In this document: positions 1-8,385 of the stretch, piece after piece
Layout: each line of letters starts with the position of its first letter
How positions within the stretch are numbered: the first letter of the stretch is position 1
DNA from: Ruminococcus sp.
GTDB lineage: Bacteria; Bacillota; Clostridia; Oscillospirales; Ruminococcaceae
Assembly: GCF_024692365.1 (NCBI RefSeq)
Contig: NZ_JAILMR010000027.1
Span: 1 to 57,622, forward strand
Length of the DNA stretch: 57,622 nucleotides
Reading direction: 5' to 3'
The notes under the pieces: model-generated
What the model saw: the letters and a program-made list of their open reading frames with translations, nothing else
The model's database searches: none
What the model was told of the DNA's origin: nothing
Position numbers and translations under genes: made by a program

Positions 1-8
1 CGGCTCTC

Positions 9-34
9 CCAAAACACTCTTCGGAGTGTTTTGG
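9..34 (+). terminator. UUCG-loop hairpin before tRNA-Asn
   Basis: An 11-bp perfect stem (9-19 with 24-34) closes a TTCG tetraloop and is followed only by TATATCT. It may be a terminator of an upstream transcript or a processing spacer in a tRNA operon that starts before the window. The lack of a real T-run makes termination uncertain. Confidence 0.4.
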
Positions 35-41
35 TATATCT

Positions 42-117
42 GCCTCCTTAGCTCAGTCGGTAGAGCATGCGGCTGTTAACCGCAGGGTCGTTGGTTCGAG
101 TCCAACAGGTGGCGCCA
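42..117 (+). tRNA. tRNA-Asn (anticodon GTT)
   Basis: A complete 76-nt cloverleaf can be read directly. The D arm contains AGCTCAGTCGGTAGAGC, the anticodon loop is CTGTTAA with GTT at 75-77, the T arm contains GGTTCGAGTCC, and CCA is encoded at 115-117. It supplies asparagine for AAC and AAU codons. The acceptor stem GCCTCCT/AGGTGGC has one U-U mismatch at pair 4-69, which is unusual but not disabling. It sits between two hairpins, so it is either the last gene of a tRNA cluster or a single gene. Confidence 0.95.
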
Positions 118-119
118 CT

Positions 120-158
120 AAGCTCCGTGAATCTGTATTCATGGAGCTTTTAGTTTTG
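120..158 (+). terminator. Rho-independent terminator of tRNA-Asn
   Basis: A 12-bp stem (120-131 with 138-149, one G-U pair) with loop TCTGTA is followed by TTAGTTTT. It starts two bases after the tRNA CCA end. Confidence 0.75.
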
Positions 159-174
159 TATAGTAAATAATTTT

Positions 175-219
175 AGCAGGAAGAATGATGCATAGCTGTT
201 CTTCCTGCTTTGTATTTTT
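175..219 (+). terminator. Second hairpin terminator
   Basis: An 11-bp perfect stem (175-185 with 199-209) with a 13-nt loop is followed by TTGTATTTTT. It may back up the tRNA terminator or end the remnant gene that reads toward it on the - strand. Confidence 0.5.
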
Positions 220-224
220 ATGAT

Positions 225-362
225 TTAGAAAATACCAGTCAGCTCACTCAGGTTTTCAATGATATGATTTGGTGTTGATCTAGCTGCATCGTACCCGTCA
301 AATCGAATAGCAATCGAATTAAGCGCAGTACCATTTGCTCGCCCCCTTATAAAAGCTATATG
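225..362 (-). pseudogene. 3' remnant of an unknown gene
   Basis: One - strand frame reads about 45 codons without a stop and ends with TAA at 225-227. The C-terminal part (FDGYDAARSTPN...) looks like natural protein with normal composition, perhaps the end of a HAD-type hydrolase, but this is a guess. A stop lies directly upstream in frame and no start codon is visible, so at most this is a 3' fragment whose 5' part was lost, possibly when the neighbouring insertion sequence arrived. From 363 to 591 I see no gene: the short + strand ORF at 360-566 has no ribosome site and no recognisable content. Confidence 0.25.
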
Positions 363-591
363 TTAATTATGCTATATTGCAGACAAAGGCTCAATCGGCA
401 GAAAAAGCCCTCATTTCCAAAGTGCTCCCATTTTGTTAGACGAGGTCGTATAATATATTCAAAATTGAATCTAATGAAATTGAGCATTTTTATACCAAAA
501 GGAAAGTCCACATTTATTTACATCTCGCGGTTGATTTTGTGGGCGTGGTATGTTATAATACAATAAAACACTTGACACACCACACCCCAAA

Positions 592-1379
592 TCACTGCAC
601 CAAAGCAGCTAAACGCCATAAATAAGCATTATTTCCGAGCTTTCGATGGTTGAATTTGTAGCAGAATTCTGCGGCATATAACTCTGTGTATCTTTTCATT
701 GCCATGGTATGTGCCTGCAATCATCGCCTTGAAGTTTGAAATGACCTTGTGCGTCTAGTTCATCTGACCACTTTCAGGGTTGTATGTCTTAAAAACATGA
801 AAGTACTTCTGAGCCAGCGGCCTATTATATCCCCGTGCATTGTCGCTCTCGATCTTTGCACCTTGATGAATATTTCGGCTGGCAAATTTGCCGACAGTGA
901 CACCTTTTAAATTTTGCACCTCTGTCATTTTGAGGTACATCGGATGACCAGCTTCACTTTTAGACAAAGCAACGATTATCTTGGTCTTTTTGGTACCTCT
1001 GCCACGCTTTTGGCTGTGCGTCGGAGCTCCCAGATAAGTATCATTTAGCTCAACTATCCCGTCGAGCAAATAGCGTTCCTCATGGCATTTCATCGCTTTC
1101 CTGATACGATGAAGCATGAACCACGCAGTCTTGTAAGTAACGCCGAGATATCTCATCAAAGTGACAGCGGATACACTTCATTTGTTGCTAATAACTGGGA
1201 ATGCCGTGATTATCCCACAGCCTCAGCGTGAGACGGGTGCGATGCATGAAGGTGACGTTTTCAAAGCGAATATCAAGAAGAAAAACCTTGTAAAGACCTT
1301 CATCTACGAACTTTGAATATATACCATCGAGTGTGATCGCAGGCTTTGGAAATCTTTTAGACAAAGCGACAGCTCCATT
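592..1379 (-). pseudogene. IS1595/ISXO2-type transposase pseudogene
   Basis: The - strand carries pieces of a DDE transposase of the IS1595 family in three frames. The best segment (1159-758) begins with LMRYLGVTYKTAWFMLHRIR, the conserved region after the zinc-ribbon part, and runs to YNPESGQMN. There an amber codon (755-757) stands where the family has tryptophan; reading on gives THKVISNFKAMIAGTYHG. A further frameshift near 684-688 restores the C-terminal part (AEFCYKFNHRKL) down to a stop near 592. Upstream of 1160 the frame is broken at least once more (TRLTLRLW and LLATN-like fragments). The element is therefore inactive. Weak ACACACCA/TGGTGTGT inverted matches near 576 and 1457 could be eroded ends. 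Confidence 0.8.
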
Positions 1380-1515
1380 CGGTTTTCTGTCACTATTATA
1401 ATATATCTGCTACGATTTTTGGTTTGTTAATTTGGATAGCATTGTTAATTATTTATGGTGTGTTAAAGAGATAATCATATTATTTAATATCAGGCTTTTA
1501 CGTGGACAAAAGCTT

Positions 1516-1544
1516 TTGACCGCTGTTTTCTGCGGAGGGACAAT
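1516..1544 (+). promoter_or_regulatory. Candidate promoter of the radical SAM operon
   Basis: TTGACC at 1516-1521 and GACAAT at 1539-1544 are 17 bases apart, 22 bases before the start codon at 1566. The -10 match is poor (4 of 6), and the predicted start leaves only a short leader before the GGGAGG ribosome site at 1555-1560. Confidence 0.35.
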
Positions 1545-1565
1545 AACTGCTACGGGAGGTAATAT

Positions 1566-3431
1566 ATGGAAGAGATCAAAAACAAACTTGAAAAAATACT
1601 GCTGAAAGCCACCAAGCCCGCACGTTATATAGGCGGTGAGATAGGCAGTGTGGTCAAGGACAGGGATAAGGTCGATGTGCGTTTTGCCTTCTGTTTTCCT
1701 GATACCTACGATGTGGGTATGTCGCACCTTGGCATGAAGATACTCTACGGGTTGAAAAATCAGGTGCCCAACTGGTGGTGTGAGCGCGTGTTCATGCCCG
1801 AAAAGGACTTTGAGACACTTATGCGGGAGAACGATATCCCGCTTTACGGGCTTGAAAGTCTTGACCCGATAAAAGATTTTGATTTCATCGGATTCACTTT
1901 ACAGTACGAATTATCGTACAATAACGTTTTACAGATGCTTGACCTTGCGGGACTGCCTGTGTTGGCAAAAGACCGTACCTCGCTGACACCGCTTGTGGTA
2001 GGCGGAGGTCCCTGCGTCTGTAACCCTGAGCCGATGTCGGACTTTTTTGACTTGTTTATTTTGGGTGAGGGCGAGGAAGTCAACCTTGAATTGCTGAGGC
2101 TCTACGAAAAAATGAAGCCCTCAAATCCCACGAAAGAGGAATTTCTGCGTGAAGCCGTGAAGATAGAGGGCATATATGTGCCGAGTTTTTACGACGTTGA
2201 CTACAATGAGGACGGCACGGTGAAGAGTATCACGCCGAATGTGCCCGAAGCTCCTGCGCGTATCAAAAAGCGCATTATCGCAGATTTTGACAAGGTATAT
2301 TACCCTGACAGCTTTGTTGTGCCCTTCAGCGAAATAGTTCATGACCGCTCGGTGGTGGAAGTGCTTCGCGGCTGTATCCGCGGCTGTCGGTTCTGTCAGG
2401 CGGGATTTATTTACAGACCTTTCCGTGAGAAGAATATCGATACTATTAAAAATGAAACGAAGTCACTGTGCGAACAGACGGGGTATGAGGAAGTATCGCT
2501 TTCGTCACTTTCTACCAGTGACCATACCAAGATAAACGAACTTCTTTTAAGCCTTTCGGAGTATACCGACGGCGAGAATGTTAATCTTGCTTTGCCGTCG
2601 CTACGACTTGACAGCTTTAATGAGGAACTTCTTGAAAGGATACAAGCTGTACGAAAAAGCGGACTGACATTCGCCCCCGAGGCAGGAACACAGCGTTTGC
2701 GTGACGTTATAAACAAGAACATCACCGAGGACGAGATAATCAATACCTGCAAGATGGCTTTCGAGTGGGGGTATACTCAGGTTAAGCTGTACTTCATGAT
2801 GGGTCAGCCTACTGAAACAGATGACGATATCCGCGGAATTGCGGAACTTTCGGACAAGATATTACAGCTGTATTTTGAAACGCCGAAGGAGAAGCGGGGA
2901 AGGTCGGTGCAGATAGCTGTGTCAACCGCGACTTTCGTACCCAAGCCTTTCACGCCATTTGAGTTTGAACCTCAGGCGACGGAAGAACAGATAAAGCACA
3001 AGCAGGAGATACTGAAATCAGCTGTTACCAGCAAGAAGATAAAACTCAGCCTGCACTATTCCAATACCTCGGTGCTGGAAGCTGTTCTGGCAAGGGGCGA
3101 CAGGCGTGTGTGCAAGGCGGTTTATGCGGCTTGGAAAAAGGGCTGTTATATGGATAGCTGGGACGAGCATTTTCAGTTTGACAAATGGCTTGAAGCCTTT
3201 GCTGAAACTGGCATAGATACGGCGTTTTATGCAAACAGGACGAGAAGCTATGACGAGGTCGCACCATGGTCGCATCTGGATTATCTGGTGTCCCACGAAT
3301 TTCTTGTGAGAGAGAACAAAAAAGCCCATCTTGCACAGACTACCAGAAACTGTAAGGAAGGCTGTTCGGGCTGCGGCATAAAGCCCGAATGTGGAGGTGT
3401 TTACTGTGGCGGAAAAAAGACTTCAACCTAA
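1566..3431 (+). CDS. B12-binding radical SAM protein, TIGR03960 type
   Basis: This 621-residue protein belongs to the radical SAM proteins with an N-terminal cobalamin-binding-like domain (about residues 20-190) and a central radical SAM domain. The 4Fe-4S motif CIRGCRFC has cysteines at 270, 274 and 277. In sequenced Firmicutes this family is nearly always followed by a DUF2344 (TIGR03936) protein, as here, and often by ribonuclease G and rplU. Its substrate is unknown; a link to RNA or ribosome modification is only inferred from gene neighbours. The start is set by GGGAGG six bases before ATG. The C-terminal tail is cysteine-rich (CKEGCSGCGIKPECGG), possibly a second metal site. Its last 26 bases overlap the next gene. 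Confidence 0.88.
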   Translation: MEEIKNKLEKILLKATKPARYIGGEIGSVVKDRDKVDVRFAFCFPDTYDVGMSHLGMKILYGLKNQVPNWWCERVFMPEKDFETLMRENDIPLYGLESLDPIKDFDFIGFTLQYELSYNNVLQMLDLAGLPVLAKDRTSLTPLVVGGGPCVCNPEPMSDFFDLFILGEGEEVNLELLRLYEKMKPSNPTKEEFLREAVKIEGIYVPSFYDVDYNEDGTVKSITPNVPEAPARIKKRIIADFDKVYYPDSFVVPFSEIVHDRSVVEVLRGCIRGCRFCQAGFIYRPFREKNIDTIKNETKSLCEQTGYEEVSLSSLSTSDHTKINELLLSLSEYTDGENVNLALPSLRLDSFNEELLERIQAVRKSGLTFAPEAGTQRLRDVINKNITEDEIINTCKMAFEWGYTQVKLYFMMGQPTETDDDIRGIAELSDKILQLYFETPKEKRGRSVQIAVSTATFVPKPFTPFEFEPQATEEQIKHKQEILKSAVTSKKIKLSLHYSNTSVLEAVLARGDRRVCKAVYAAWKKGCYMDSWDEHFQFDKWLEAFAETGIDTAFYANRTRSYDEVAPWSHLDYLVSHEFLVRENKKAHLAQTTRNCKEGCSGCGIKPECGGVYCGGKKTST

Positions 3432-4113
3432 AAATGTAGACCTGCGCCCTGACCGATATGACAAGCGGGTGGTCTATGAAAAGTGCGGCAGGGCGAAGTA
3501 TATCTCCCATCTTGACCTTATGCGTGCCATGCAGAGGGCGATAAAGCGGTCTAAACTGCCGATCTGGTATACACAGGGCTTCAACCCGCATATATATATA
3601 ATGTTCCCGCTGACGCTTTCGCTGGGTTTTGAAAGCAGGGTGGAGGTCATGGATTTCGCGCTTCTGGAGGATCTGCTCGATGAAGAAGTGCTGAAAGCCC
3701 TCGATGCCCAGATGCCCGAGGGTATGAGGATAGTCAGCTGCTCCACACCTGTGCACAGCCATACCGAGATAACTCATGCCGAGTACGATATACGTATCTC
3801 AGCCGATAAAACTCCCGCTGAAATGGTTGAAAAGTTCAGGGATTTCATGAGCAGGGAAGTCATAGAGATACAGAAGCGTACAAAAAAAGGTACATATAAA
3901 CCCGTGGATATCCGCCCATCACTGGAACTTATATCCATGGAAACCGACGAAGATCATCTGAATCTCAAGATGAAGCTGCCCGCAGGCGGTGGTTTCAACC
4001 TTAATGCCAATGTCGCAGCGGAGGCTTTTCTTGATATGTACGGTATTACTGCTGATGAGATTTGTATAGAACGCACAAAGATACTTATAGAAAACGGTGA
4101 AGTTTTTTGCTGA
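3406..4113 (+). CDS. DUF2344/TIGR03936 radical-SAM-associated protein
   Basis: This protein of 235 residues has the conserved start region of the family (YEKCGRAKYISHLDLMRAMQRA), with the typical histidine-aspartate pair and the following proline-rich FNPH segment. The family is the constant partner of the TIGR03960 radical SAM protein and in some genomes is fused to it; its activity is not established. I place the start at GTG 3406 because GGAGGT lies at 3393-3398, seven bases upstream. An in-frame GTG at 3391 lies before that ribosome site and is unlikely. The gene overlaps the end of the radical SAM gene, so translation is probably coupled. Confidence 0.85.
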   Translation: MAEKRLQPKNVDLRPDRYDKRVVYEKCGRAKYISHLDLMRAMQRAIKRSKLPIWYTQGFNPHIYIMFPLTLSLGFESRVEVMDFALLEDLLDEEVLKALDAQMPEGMRIVSCSTPVHSHTEITHAEYDIRISADKTPAEMVEKFRDFMSREVIEIQKRTKKGTYKPVDIRPSLELISMETDEDHLNLKMKLPAGGGFNLNANVAAEAFLDMYGITADEICIERTKILIENGEVFC

Positions 4114-4120
4114 CAAACAC

Positions 4121-4149
4121 TTGAAATCTCACTCGTGATGTGTTATAAT
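4121..4149 (+). promoter_or_regulatory. Promoter of rplS
   Basis: TTGAAA (4121-4126) and TATAAT (4144-4149) are spaced by exactly 17 bases. Transcription would start near 4156, leaving a leader of about 128 nt before rplS. Confidence 0.85.
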
Positions 4150-4155
4150 ATTCAA

Positions 4156-4283
4156 GCATGAATACCGTCGGTATCCCCGACGAGAGTTAATGCCAGCCAA
4201 AAGGCACGACATTAAAGAGACGGTCCACTGGCTGCCAAGTCGGCAGTGTATGAACGTCCGGAAAATTAAAGGAGGAATTTAAA
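4156..4283 (+). promoter_or_regulatory. Structured 5' leader of rplS, candidate L19 autoregulatory leader
   Basis: The leader contains a CGTCGG/CCGACG hairpin near its start and a CTGCC/GGCAG hairpin within a larger CACTG/CAGTG pairing further on, ending at the ribosome site AAAGGAGG (4269-4276). Low-GC Gram-positive bacteria often carry an L19 leader RNA here that binds the protein product. I infer this from position and folding only and did not match it to a covariance model. Confidence 0.45.
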
Positions 4284-4628
4284 GTGGACGCTTTAAAACA
4301 GATCGCACAGTCAAGCATGAAGGAAAACGCACCCGTAGTTAACGTAGGTGACACCGTAAAGGTACACGTTCTTATCACAGAGGGTGACAAGTCCAGAATC
4401 CAGGTATTCGAGGGCACAGTCATCGCTAAGAAGCACGGCGGTATCAGCGAGACCTTCACTGTAAGAAGAGTAGCACACGGCTGCGGTATCGAGAGAGTAT
4501 TCCCCGTACATTCACCTGCTGTATCCAAGGTTGAGGTAGTTAGAAGCGGTAAGGTTCGCAGAGCTAAGCTGTACTATCTCCGCGACAGAGTTGGTAAGGC
4601 AGCTAAGGTCAAGGAAGCAATCAGATAA
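4284..4628 (+). CDS. rplS: 50S ribosomal protein L19
   Basis: The 114-residue product is L19, which sits at the 30S-50S interface. The family core is visible as [41 protein letters not shown] and the basic C-terminus [20 protein letters not shown]. The start is GTG, with AAAGGAGG eight bases upstream; ATG starts are absent nearby. The gene has its own promoter, leader and terminator, so it is monocistronic. Codon choice is strongly biased (AGA for arginine, GTA/GTT for valine), as expected for a highly expressed gene. Confidence 0.98.
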   Translation: MDALKQIAQSSMKENAPVVNVGDTVKVHVLITEGDKSRIQVFEGTVIAKKHGGISETFTVRRVAHGCGIERVFPVHSPAVSKVEVVRSGKVRRAKLYYLRDRVGKAAKVKEAIR

Positions 4629-4640
4629 TTCTTCTGATAA

Positions 4641-4670
4641 AAGAGTCGGCGTAAGTCGGCTCTTTTTATT
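4641..4670 (+). terminator. Terminator of rplS
   Basis: A 10-bp stem with two G-U pairs (4641-4650 with 4655-4664) and loop GTAA is followed by TTTATTT. Confidence 0.8.
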
Positions 4671-4720
4671 TATATAAGTAAACAAAATAAGTATAAAAAT
4701 AATTTTTTTTGAAAAAACTC

Positions 4721-4749
4721 TTGTAATTTCGGAACATATTTGCTATAAT
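4721..4749 (+). promoter_or_regulatory. Promoter of the lepB-rbgA-rnhB operon
   Basis: TTGTAA (4721-4726) and TATAAT (4744-4749) are spaced by 17 bases. The predicted transcription start near 4756 excludes the upstream in-frame TTG at 4753 as a start and supports ATG 4825 for the first gene. Confidence 0.8.
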
Positions 4750-4824
4750 ATATTGTATATGAGTAGTCGCAAAAATATAGTATCATCGCGATTACAGCAT
4801 CTATCACGAAAAGAGGTAGTATCT

Positions 4825-5862
4825 ATGAGTGAACCAAACGAAAAGACAACAAATGGAAATATTGGCGGGGCTGATGATGATCTCGAAAGACTTCTGAATG
4901 AGACAGACCCCAATGTTACAGGTGATCTTGGCGCTGATGAAAGCGGCGAAAATTTCCACGTATTCGGCACCACCGATGAAGATCTCACAGAGGACGCAGC
5001 AGAACTGGAGCAGATACTGAATGAGCAGTTCCCTGATGGAGTGGGCAGTGTTCATGTTGTGACACCCGGCGATGATGATGGTCCCATCAATGTTGAAGCG
5101 ATTGTAAATCGCGGCGAAACTGTGGCTGTGACCGCAGAAGACATCAAGAGAGTTACAGAAGCTTCAAAGGCGGTCGAAGAAGATATCAAAGAGGTTTCGG
5201 AAAAAGCCGAAGTAAGCGAAGATGATACCGAGGATTCTTCGGAAGTTGCTGAGGTAAGTGAAGAGGATATCGAAAAGGCAAAGGAAGCTGAGCCTGAGGA
5301 TATAAAGGAAAAAGAGCCTTTCAATATTGGCAGGGAAATACTGGAGTGGTTTGAATCGCTGGTTTTCGCACTGCTTATCGTTCAGCTGGTACTGACATTC
5401 CTGCTGAGGATAGTAATGGTTGATGGCGAATCCATGACAAATACTCTGCAGAACGGCGACAGACTTATAATGACTCACGTTGCTTACGAACCTGAAAGAG
5501 ATGACATCGTAGTACTTGACAGCGAAGCTGCCAACAAGGTGCTTATCAAGCGAGTTATCGGTATAGAGGGTGACAAGGTCGTTGTTGACTACAATCAGAA
5601 CCATGTATATGTAAATGATGAAGAGATATCAAATGAACATATCAGGGAAGTTATGTTAGACAGCTTCTATTTTGACCCTCAGTACAGTGTTGACGCAGGC
5701 GTATACGAATATGAAGTGCCCAAGGATACGGTGTTCGTTATGGGCGATAACAGAAATGATTCAAAGGACAGCCGAAGCATCGGATTTATTCCCAAGAGCG
5801 AGATAATGGGCAAGGCGATATTCCGTGTATACCCATTCAAAAGTCTTGGCCGTGTTGACTGA
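4825..5862 (+). CDS. lepB: Signal peptidase I with long acidic N-terminal extension
   Basis: The 345-residue protein is a type I signal peptidase that removes signal peptides from exported proteins at the outer face of the membrane. The catalytic serine is S203 in DGESM and the general base is K242 in LIKRVIG; the C-terminal box GDNRNDSKDSR is intact. One membrane segment lies near 178-200. Unusually, about 175 residues precede it, rich in Glu and Asp with repeated EVSE/DIE segments and predicted to stay in the cytoplasm; ordinary Gram-positive enzymes have about 10-20 residues there. The start ATG 4825 has GAGG eight bases upstream. A second signal peptidase follows after two bases. Confidence 0.93.
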   Translation: MSEPNEKTTNGNIGGADDDLERLLNETDPNVTGDLGADESGENFHVFGTTDEDLTEDAAELEQILNEQFPDGVGSVHVVTPGDDDGPINVEAIVNRGETVAVTAEDIKRVTEASKAVEEDIKEVSEKAEVSEDDTEDSSEVAEVSEEDIEKAKEAEPEDIKEKEPFNIGREILEWFESLVFALLIVQLVLTFLLRIVMVDGESMTNTLQNGDRLIMTHVAYEPERDDIVVLDSEAANKVLIKRVIGIEGDKVVVDYNQNHVYVNDEEISNEHIREVMLDSFYFDPQYSVDAGVYEYEVPKDTVFVMGDNRNDSKDSRSIGFIPKSEIMGKAIFRVYPFKSLGRVD

Positions 5863-5864
5863 TA

Positions 5865-6440
5865 ATGGCTGAAAAGAACGGGGATATTCCTCGATTTACA
5901 GATAACGTTCTGGAATGGGCGCTGGTCATAGTGAATTCGGTAACGGCGGTACTTATCGCTACAACACTTTTCTTCAGCCGTGTGGGCGTTGAGGGAGAGT
6001 CGATGGAGAACACGCTGTTTGACGGCGACAGGCTGGTGATATCGTGGTTTCTCTACAAGCCTGAACAAGGCGATATCGTGATCTGCGACAGCAAGGAGCT
6101 GGGGAAGCTTATCGTCAAGCGGGTCATTGCCGTGGGCGGACAGAAAGTCACGGTGGATTACAATGCAGGCACGGTCAGTGTTGACGGCGAAGTGCTTGAT
6201 GAACCTTATCTGAAATATCACGCCCTTGACTATATGGGCGGGTATAATATGGATTATTACGTTCCCGTGAGGGACGTGTTTGAATACGATGTGCCCGAGG
6301 GAGAAGTTTTCCTGATGGGCGATAACCGAGATCATTCTTCCGACAGCCGTTTATTCGGTGCGGTATCGGAAGATGATATAATCGGTAAGGCAGTTTACAG
6401 ATTCCGTTCGAGCGAAGCAAAGACGGGCTTTGTGAACTGA
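5865..6440 (+). CDS. lepB: Signal peptidase I (second copy)
   Basis: This 191-residue type I signal peptidase has normal length. It has one N-terminal membrane segment (about 16-36), catalytic S46 in EGESME, base K85 in IVKRVIAVGG and the GDNRDHSSDSR box. It begins two bases after the stop of the first copy and lacks a strong ribosome site, so it probably relies on coupled translation (TGATAATG). Two adjacent enzymes suit an organism that secretes many large hydrolases; whether they differ in substrate choice cannot be seen from the sequence. Confidence 0.93.
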   Translation: MAEKNGDIPRFTDNVLEWALVIVNSVTAVLIATTLFFSRVGVEGESMENTLFDGDRLVISWFLYKPEQGDIVICDSKELGKLIVKRVIAVGGQKVTVDYNAGTVSVDGEVLDEPYLKYHALDYMGGYNMDYYVPVRDVFEYDVPEGEVFLMGDNRDHSSDSRLFGAVSEDDIIGKAVYRFRSSEAKTGFVN

Positions 6441-6477
6441 AAACGATACTTACAAATAACGAAAGGAGGCGGCTGAT

Positions 6478-7374
6478 ATGAGCGAAGCTGCCAAGGTGCA
6501 GTGGTTCCCGGGACATATGGCGAAGACCCGACGCATAATGGCTTCAAACCTGAAGCTTGTTGACGCGGTGGTTGAGATAACCGATGCGAGGATACCGTTT
6601 TCAAGCCGCAATCCCGAGATAAAAAAGATATGCGGCAGCAAGCCCAGGCTTGTTCTGCTGAACAAGGCGGATTCCGCCGACCCGAATGTAACTTCAATGT
6701 GGATAGAGTACTACAAACAGCAGGGAGTAGCCGCACTCGCCACAGATTGCAGGAGCGGCAGGAACGTGAATAAATTCTATCCTATGCTGAAAGAGCTGCT
6801 TTCGGAACAGATAGAAAAATGGGATACCCGCGGAATGACGGGACGACCCATAAGAATGATGATAGTGGGAATACCAAATGTGGGCAAGTCCTCATTCATA
6901 AACAGGCTTGCGGGTGCAAAGCTGGCAAAAGTCGAGGACAGACCCGGCGTTACCCGCGGCAAACAGTGGGTAGCACTTGAAGACGGCTTTGAACTTCTGG
7001 ATATGCCCGGAGTTCTCTGGCCGAAATTTGATGATAAACTTGTGGGTGAAAGACTTGCATTCACAGGTGCTGTCAAGGATGTTATCCTCGATGTGGAGTA
7101 TCTGGCGTGCAGACTGCTGGAATATCTGGCTGAGGATTATCCCGAACTGCTTACCGAGAGATACGGCATTTCCCTTGAAGACCTGCCAGAGCCTATGGAC
7201 GATATGCAGGGCTGTGTAAAGGGTTATGAGCTGCTTGAAAGAGTGGGCAGGAAGAGAGGCTTCCTCGTATCGGGCGGCGAGATAAATACCGAAAGGGCGG
7301 CTAATACCGTGCTTGACGAATTCCGCGGCGGCAAGCTTGGCAGACTTTCTCTTGAAAAGCCGAAAGGTCGATGA
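6478..7374 (+). CDS. rbgA: Ribosome biogenesis GTPase RbgA (YlqF)
   Basis: The 298-residue product is a circularly permuted GTPase needed for a late step of 50S subunit assembly. The motif order is permuted as in the family: LLNKAD (G4) comes first, then [14 protein letters not shown] (G1), a threonine-containing switch before KQW (G2) and DMPG (G3). The N-terminal [11 protein letters not shown] signature is present. AAAGGAGG lies about ten bases before ATG. rnhB follows directly, a common arrangement next to lepB and rplS in Firmicutes. Confidence 0.95.
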   Translation: MSEAAKVQWFPGHMAKTRRIMASNLKLVDAVVEITDARIPFSSRNPEIKKICGSKPRLVLLNKADSADPNVTSMWIEYYKQQGVAALATDCRSGRNVNKFYPMLKELLSEQIEKWDTRGMTGRPIRMMIVGIPNVGKSSFINRLAGAKLAKVEDRPGVTRGKQWVALEDGFELLDMPGVLWPKFDDKLVGERLAFTGAVKDVILDVEYLACRLLEYLAEDYPELLTERYGISLEDLPEPMDDMQGCVKGYELLERVGRKRGFLVSGGEINTERAANTVLDEFRGGKLGRLSLEKPKGR

Positions 7375-7375
7375 T

Positions 7376-7990
7376 ATGACGCTTAAAGAGTTTGACGATA
7401 CCTACCGCGAAAAGTACGAGGTAGTCTGCGGCTGTGATGAAGCGGGCAGAGGACCTCTTGCAGGCGATGTTTTTGCTGCGGCGGTGGTATTCGATAAGGA
7501 TACGGTCATCGAGGGCATAAATGACAGCAAAAAGCTTACCGCTAAAAAGCGCGAGAAGCTTTTTGATGAGATAATCGATAAGGCACTGGATTTTTCTATA
7601 CAGTGCGCTACGGTGGCGGAGATAGAGGAGATAAATATCCTCAACTGCGCTATGCTGGCTATGAAGCGTTCCGTTGAAGCCATGAAGATAAAGCCGAATG
7701 TGTGTCTGATAGACGGCAACAAAACTCCCGATGTGGAGTGCGATGCCATAGCGGTCGTAAAGGGCGATGCACAGTCACAGGCGATAGCGGCGGCTTCGAT
7801 ACTTGCAAAAGTCGCAAGGGACAGATACATGATGGATATGGCTGAAAAGTATCCCGAATGGCAGTTTGAAAAGCACAAGGGCTACGGGACTAAGCTTCAC
7901 TATCAGATGATAGACAAGTACGGCGAAAGCCCGATACACAGACCGAGCTTTTTGAAAAAGTATTATGCAAAAAAATCAGAACAGCCGTAG
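7376..7990 (+). CDS. rnhB: Ribonuclease HII
   Basis: This 204-residue enzyme cuts RNA in RNA-DNA hybrids and at single ribonucleotides in DNA. The N-terminal CGCDEAGRGPLAGDV contains the first catalytic Asp-Glu pair. NDSKKL, the AAASILAKVARDRYM segment and the end (HKGYGTKLH) match the family. I start it at ATG 7376, two bases after the rbgA stop, with AAAGG upstream; an open frame extends further 5' but only inside rbgA. Confidence 0.95.
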   Translation: MTLKEFDDTYREKYEVVCGCDEAGRGPLAGDVFAAAVVFDKDTVIEGINDSKKLTAKKREKLFDEIIDKALDFSIQCATVAEIEEINILNCAMLAMKRSVEAMKIKPNVCLIDGNKTPDVECDAIAVVKGDAQSQAIAAASILAKVARDRYMMDMAEKYPEWQFEKHKGYGTKLHYQMIDKYGESPIHRPSFLKKYYAKKSEQP

Positions 7991-8342
7991 TATCGGGGAT
8001 ATCGGCGAGGACTATGTCTGCGGATATCTGAAAGAGAACGGCTATGAGATACTCGAACGCAACTTCACCGTAAGGGGCGGCGAGATAGATATAATAGCTT
8101 CACAAGGCAATAAGATAGCTTTCGTTGAGGTCAAGACCCGAAAAGTTGGGGCGCTGACCACAGGCGAATCAGCCATCACATATACGAAAAAGCAAAGGCT
8201 GATAAAGACCGCAAAGGTCTACCTTGCCAAAAGGAATATCAAAGCCTTCTGCCGATTCGATGTTGCAGTCGTGCATCACGACGGCGGGAATGTGGTATTC
8301 TTCAAGTACTACAAGTCCGCATTTGATGCGAGCAGTAAGTAA
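7965..8342 (+). CDS. YraN family (UPF0102) nuclease-fold protein
   Basis: The 125-residue protein has the UPF0102 pattern: G-GED at the start, ERN-RGGEIDIIA in the middle and FVEVKTR at about residue 60. The E-I-D and E-V-K arrangement resembles the active site of restriction-endonuclease-fold nucleases such as Holliday junction resolvases, but the cellular role of YraN is not settled. It overlaps the end of rnhB by 26 bases in another frame, the usual neighbour order in Firmicutes. Confidence 0.9.
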   Translation: MQKNQNSRSIGDIGEDYVCGYLKENGYEILERNFTVRGGEIDIIASQGNKIAFVEVKTRKVGALTTGESAITYTKKQRLIKTAKVYLAKRNIKAFCRFDVAVVHHDGGNVVFFKYYKSAFDASSK

Positions 8343-8385
8343 AAAAATACCCGTATGGGGAATAAAATAGAAGGGTTGTTGTTTT

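Noticed and set aside
360-566. A 68-codon + strand frame before the transposase remnant
   Set aside because: There is no ribosome site, the composition is unlike neighbouring proteins, and the opposite strand shows better coding signs at 225-362.
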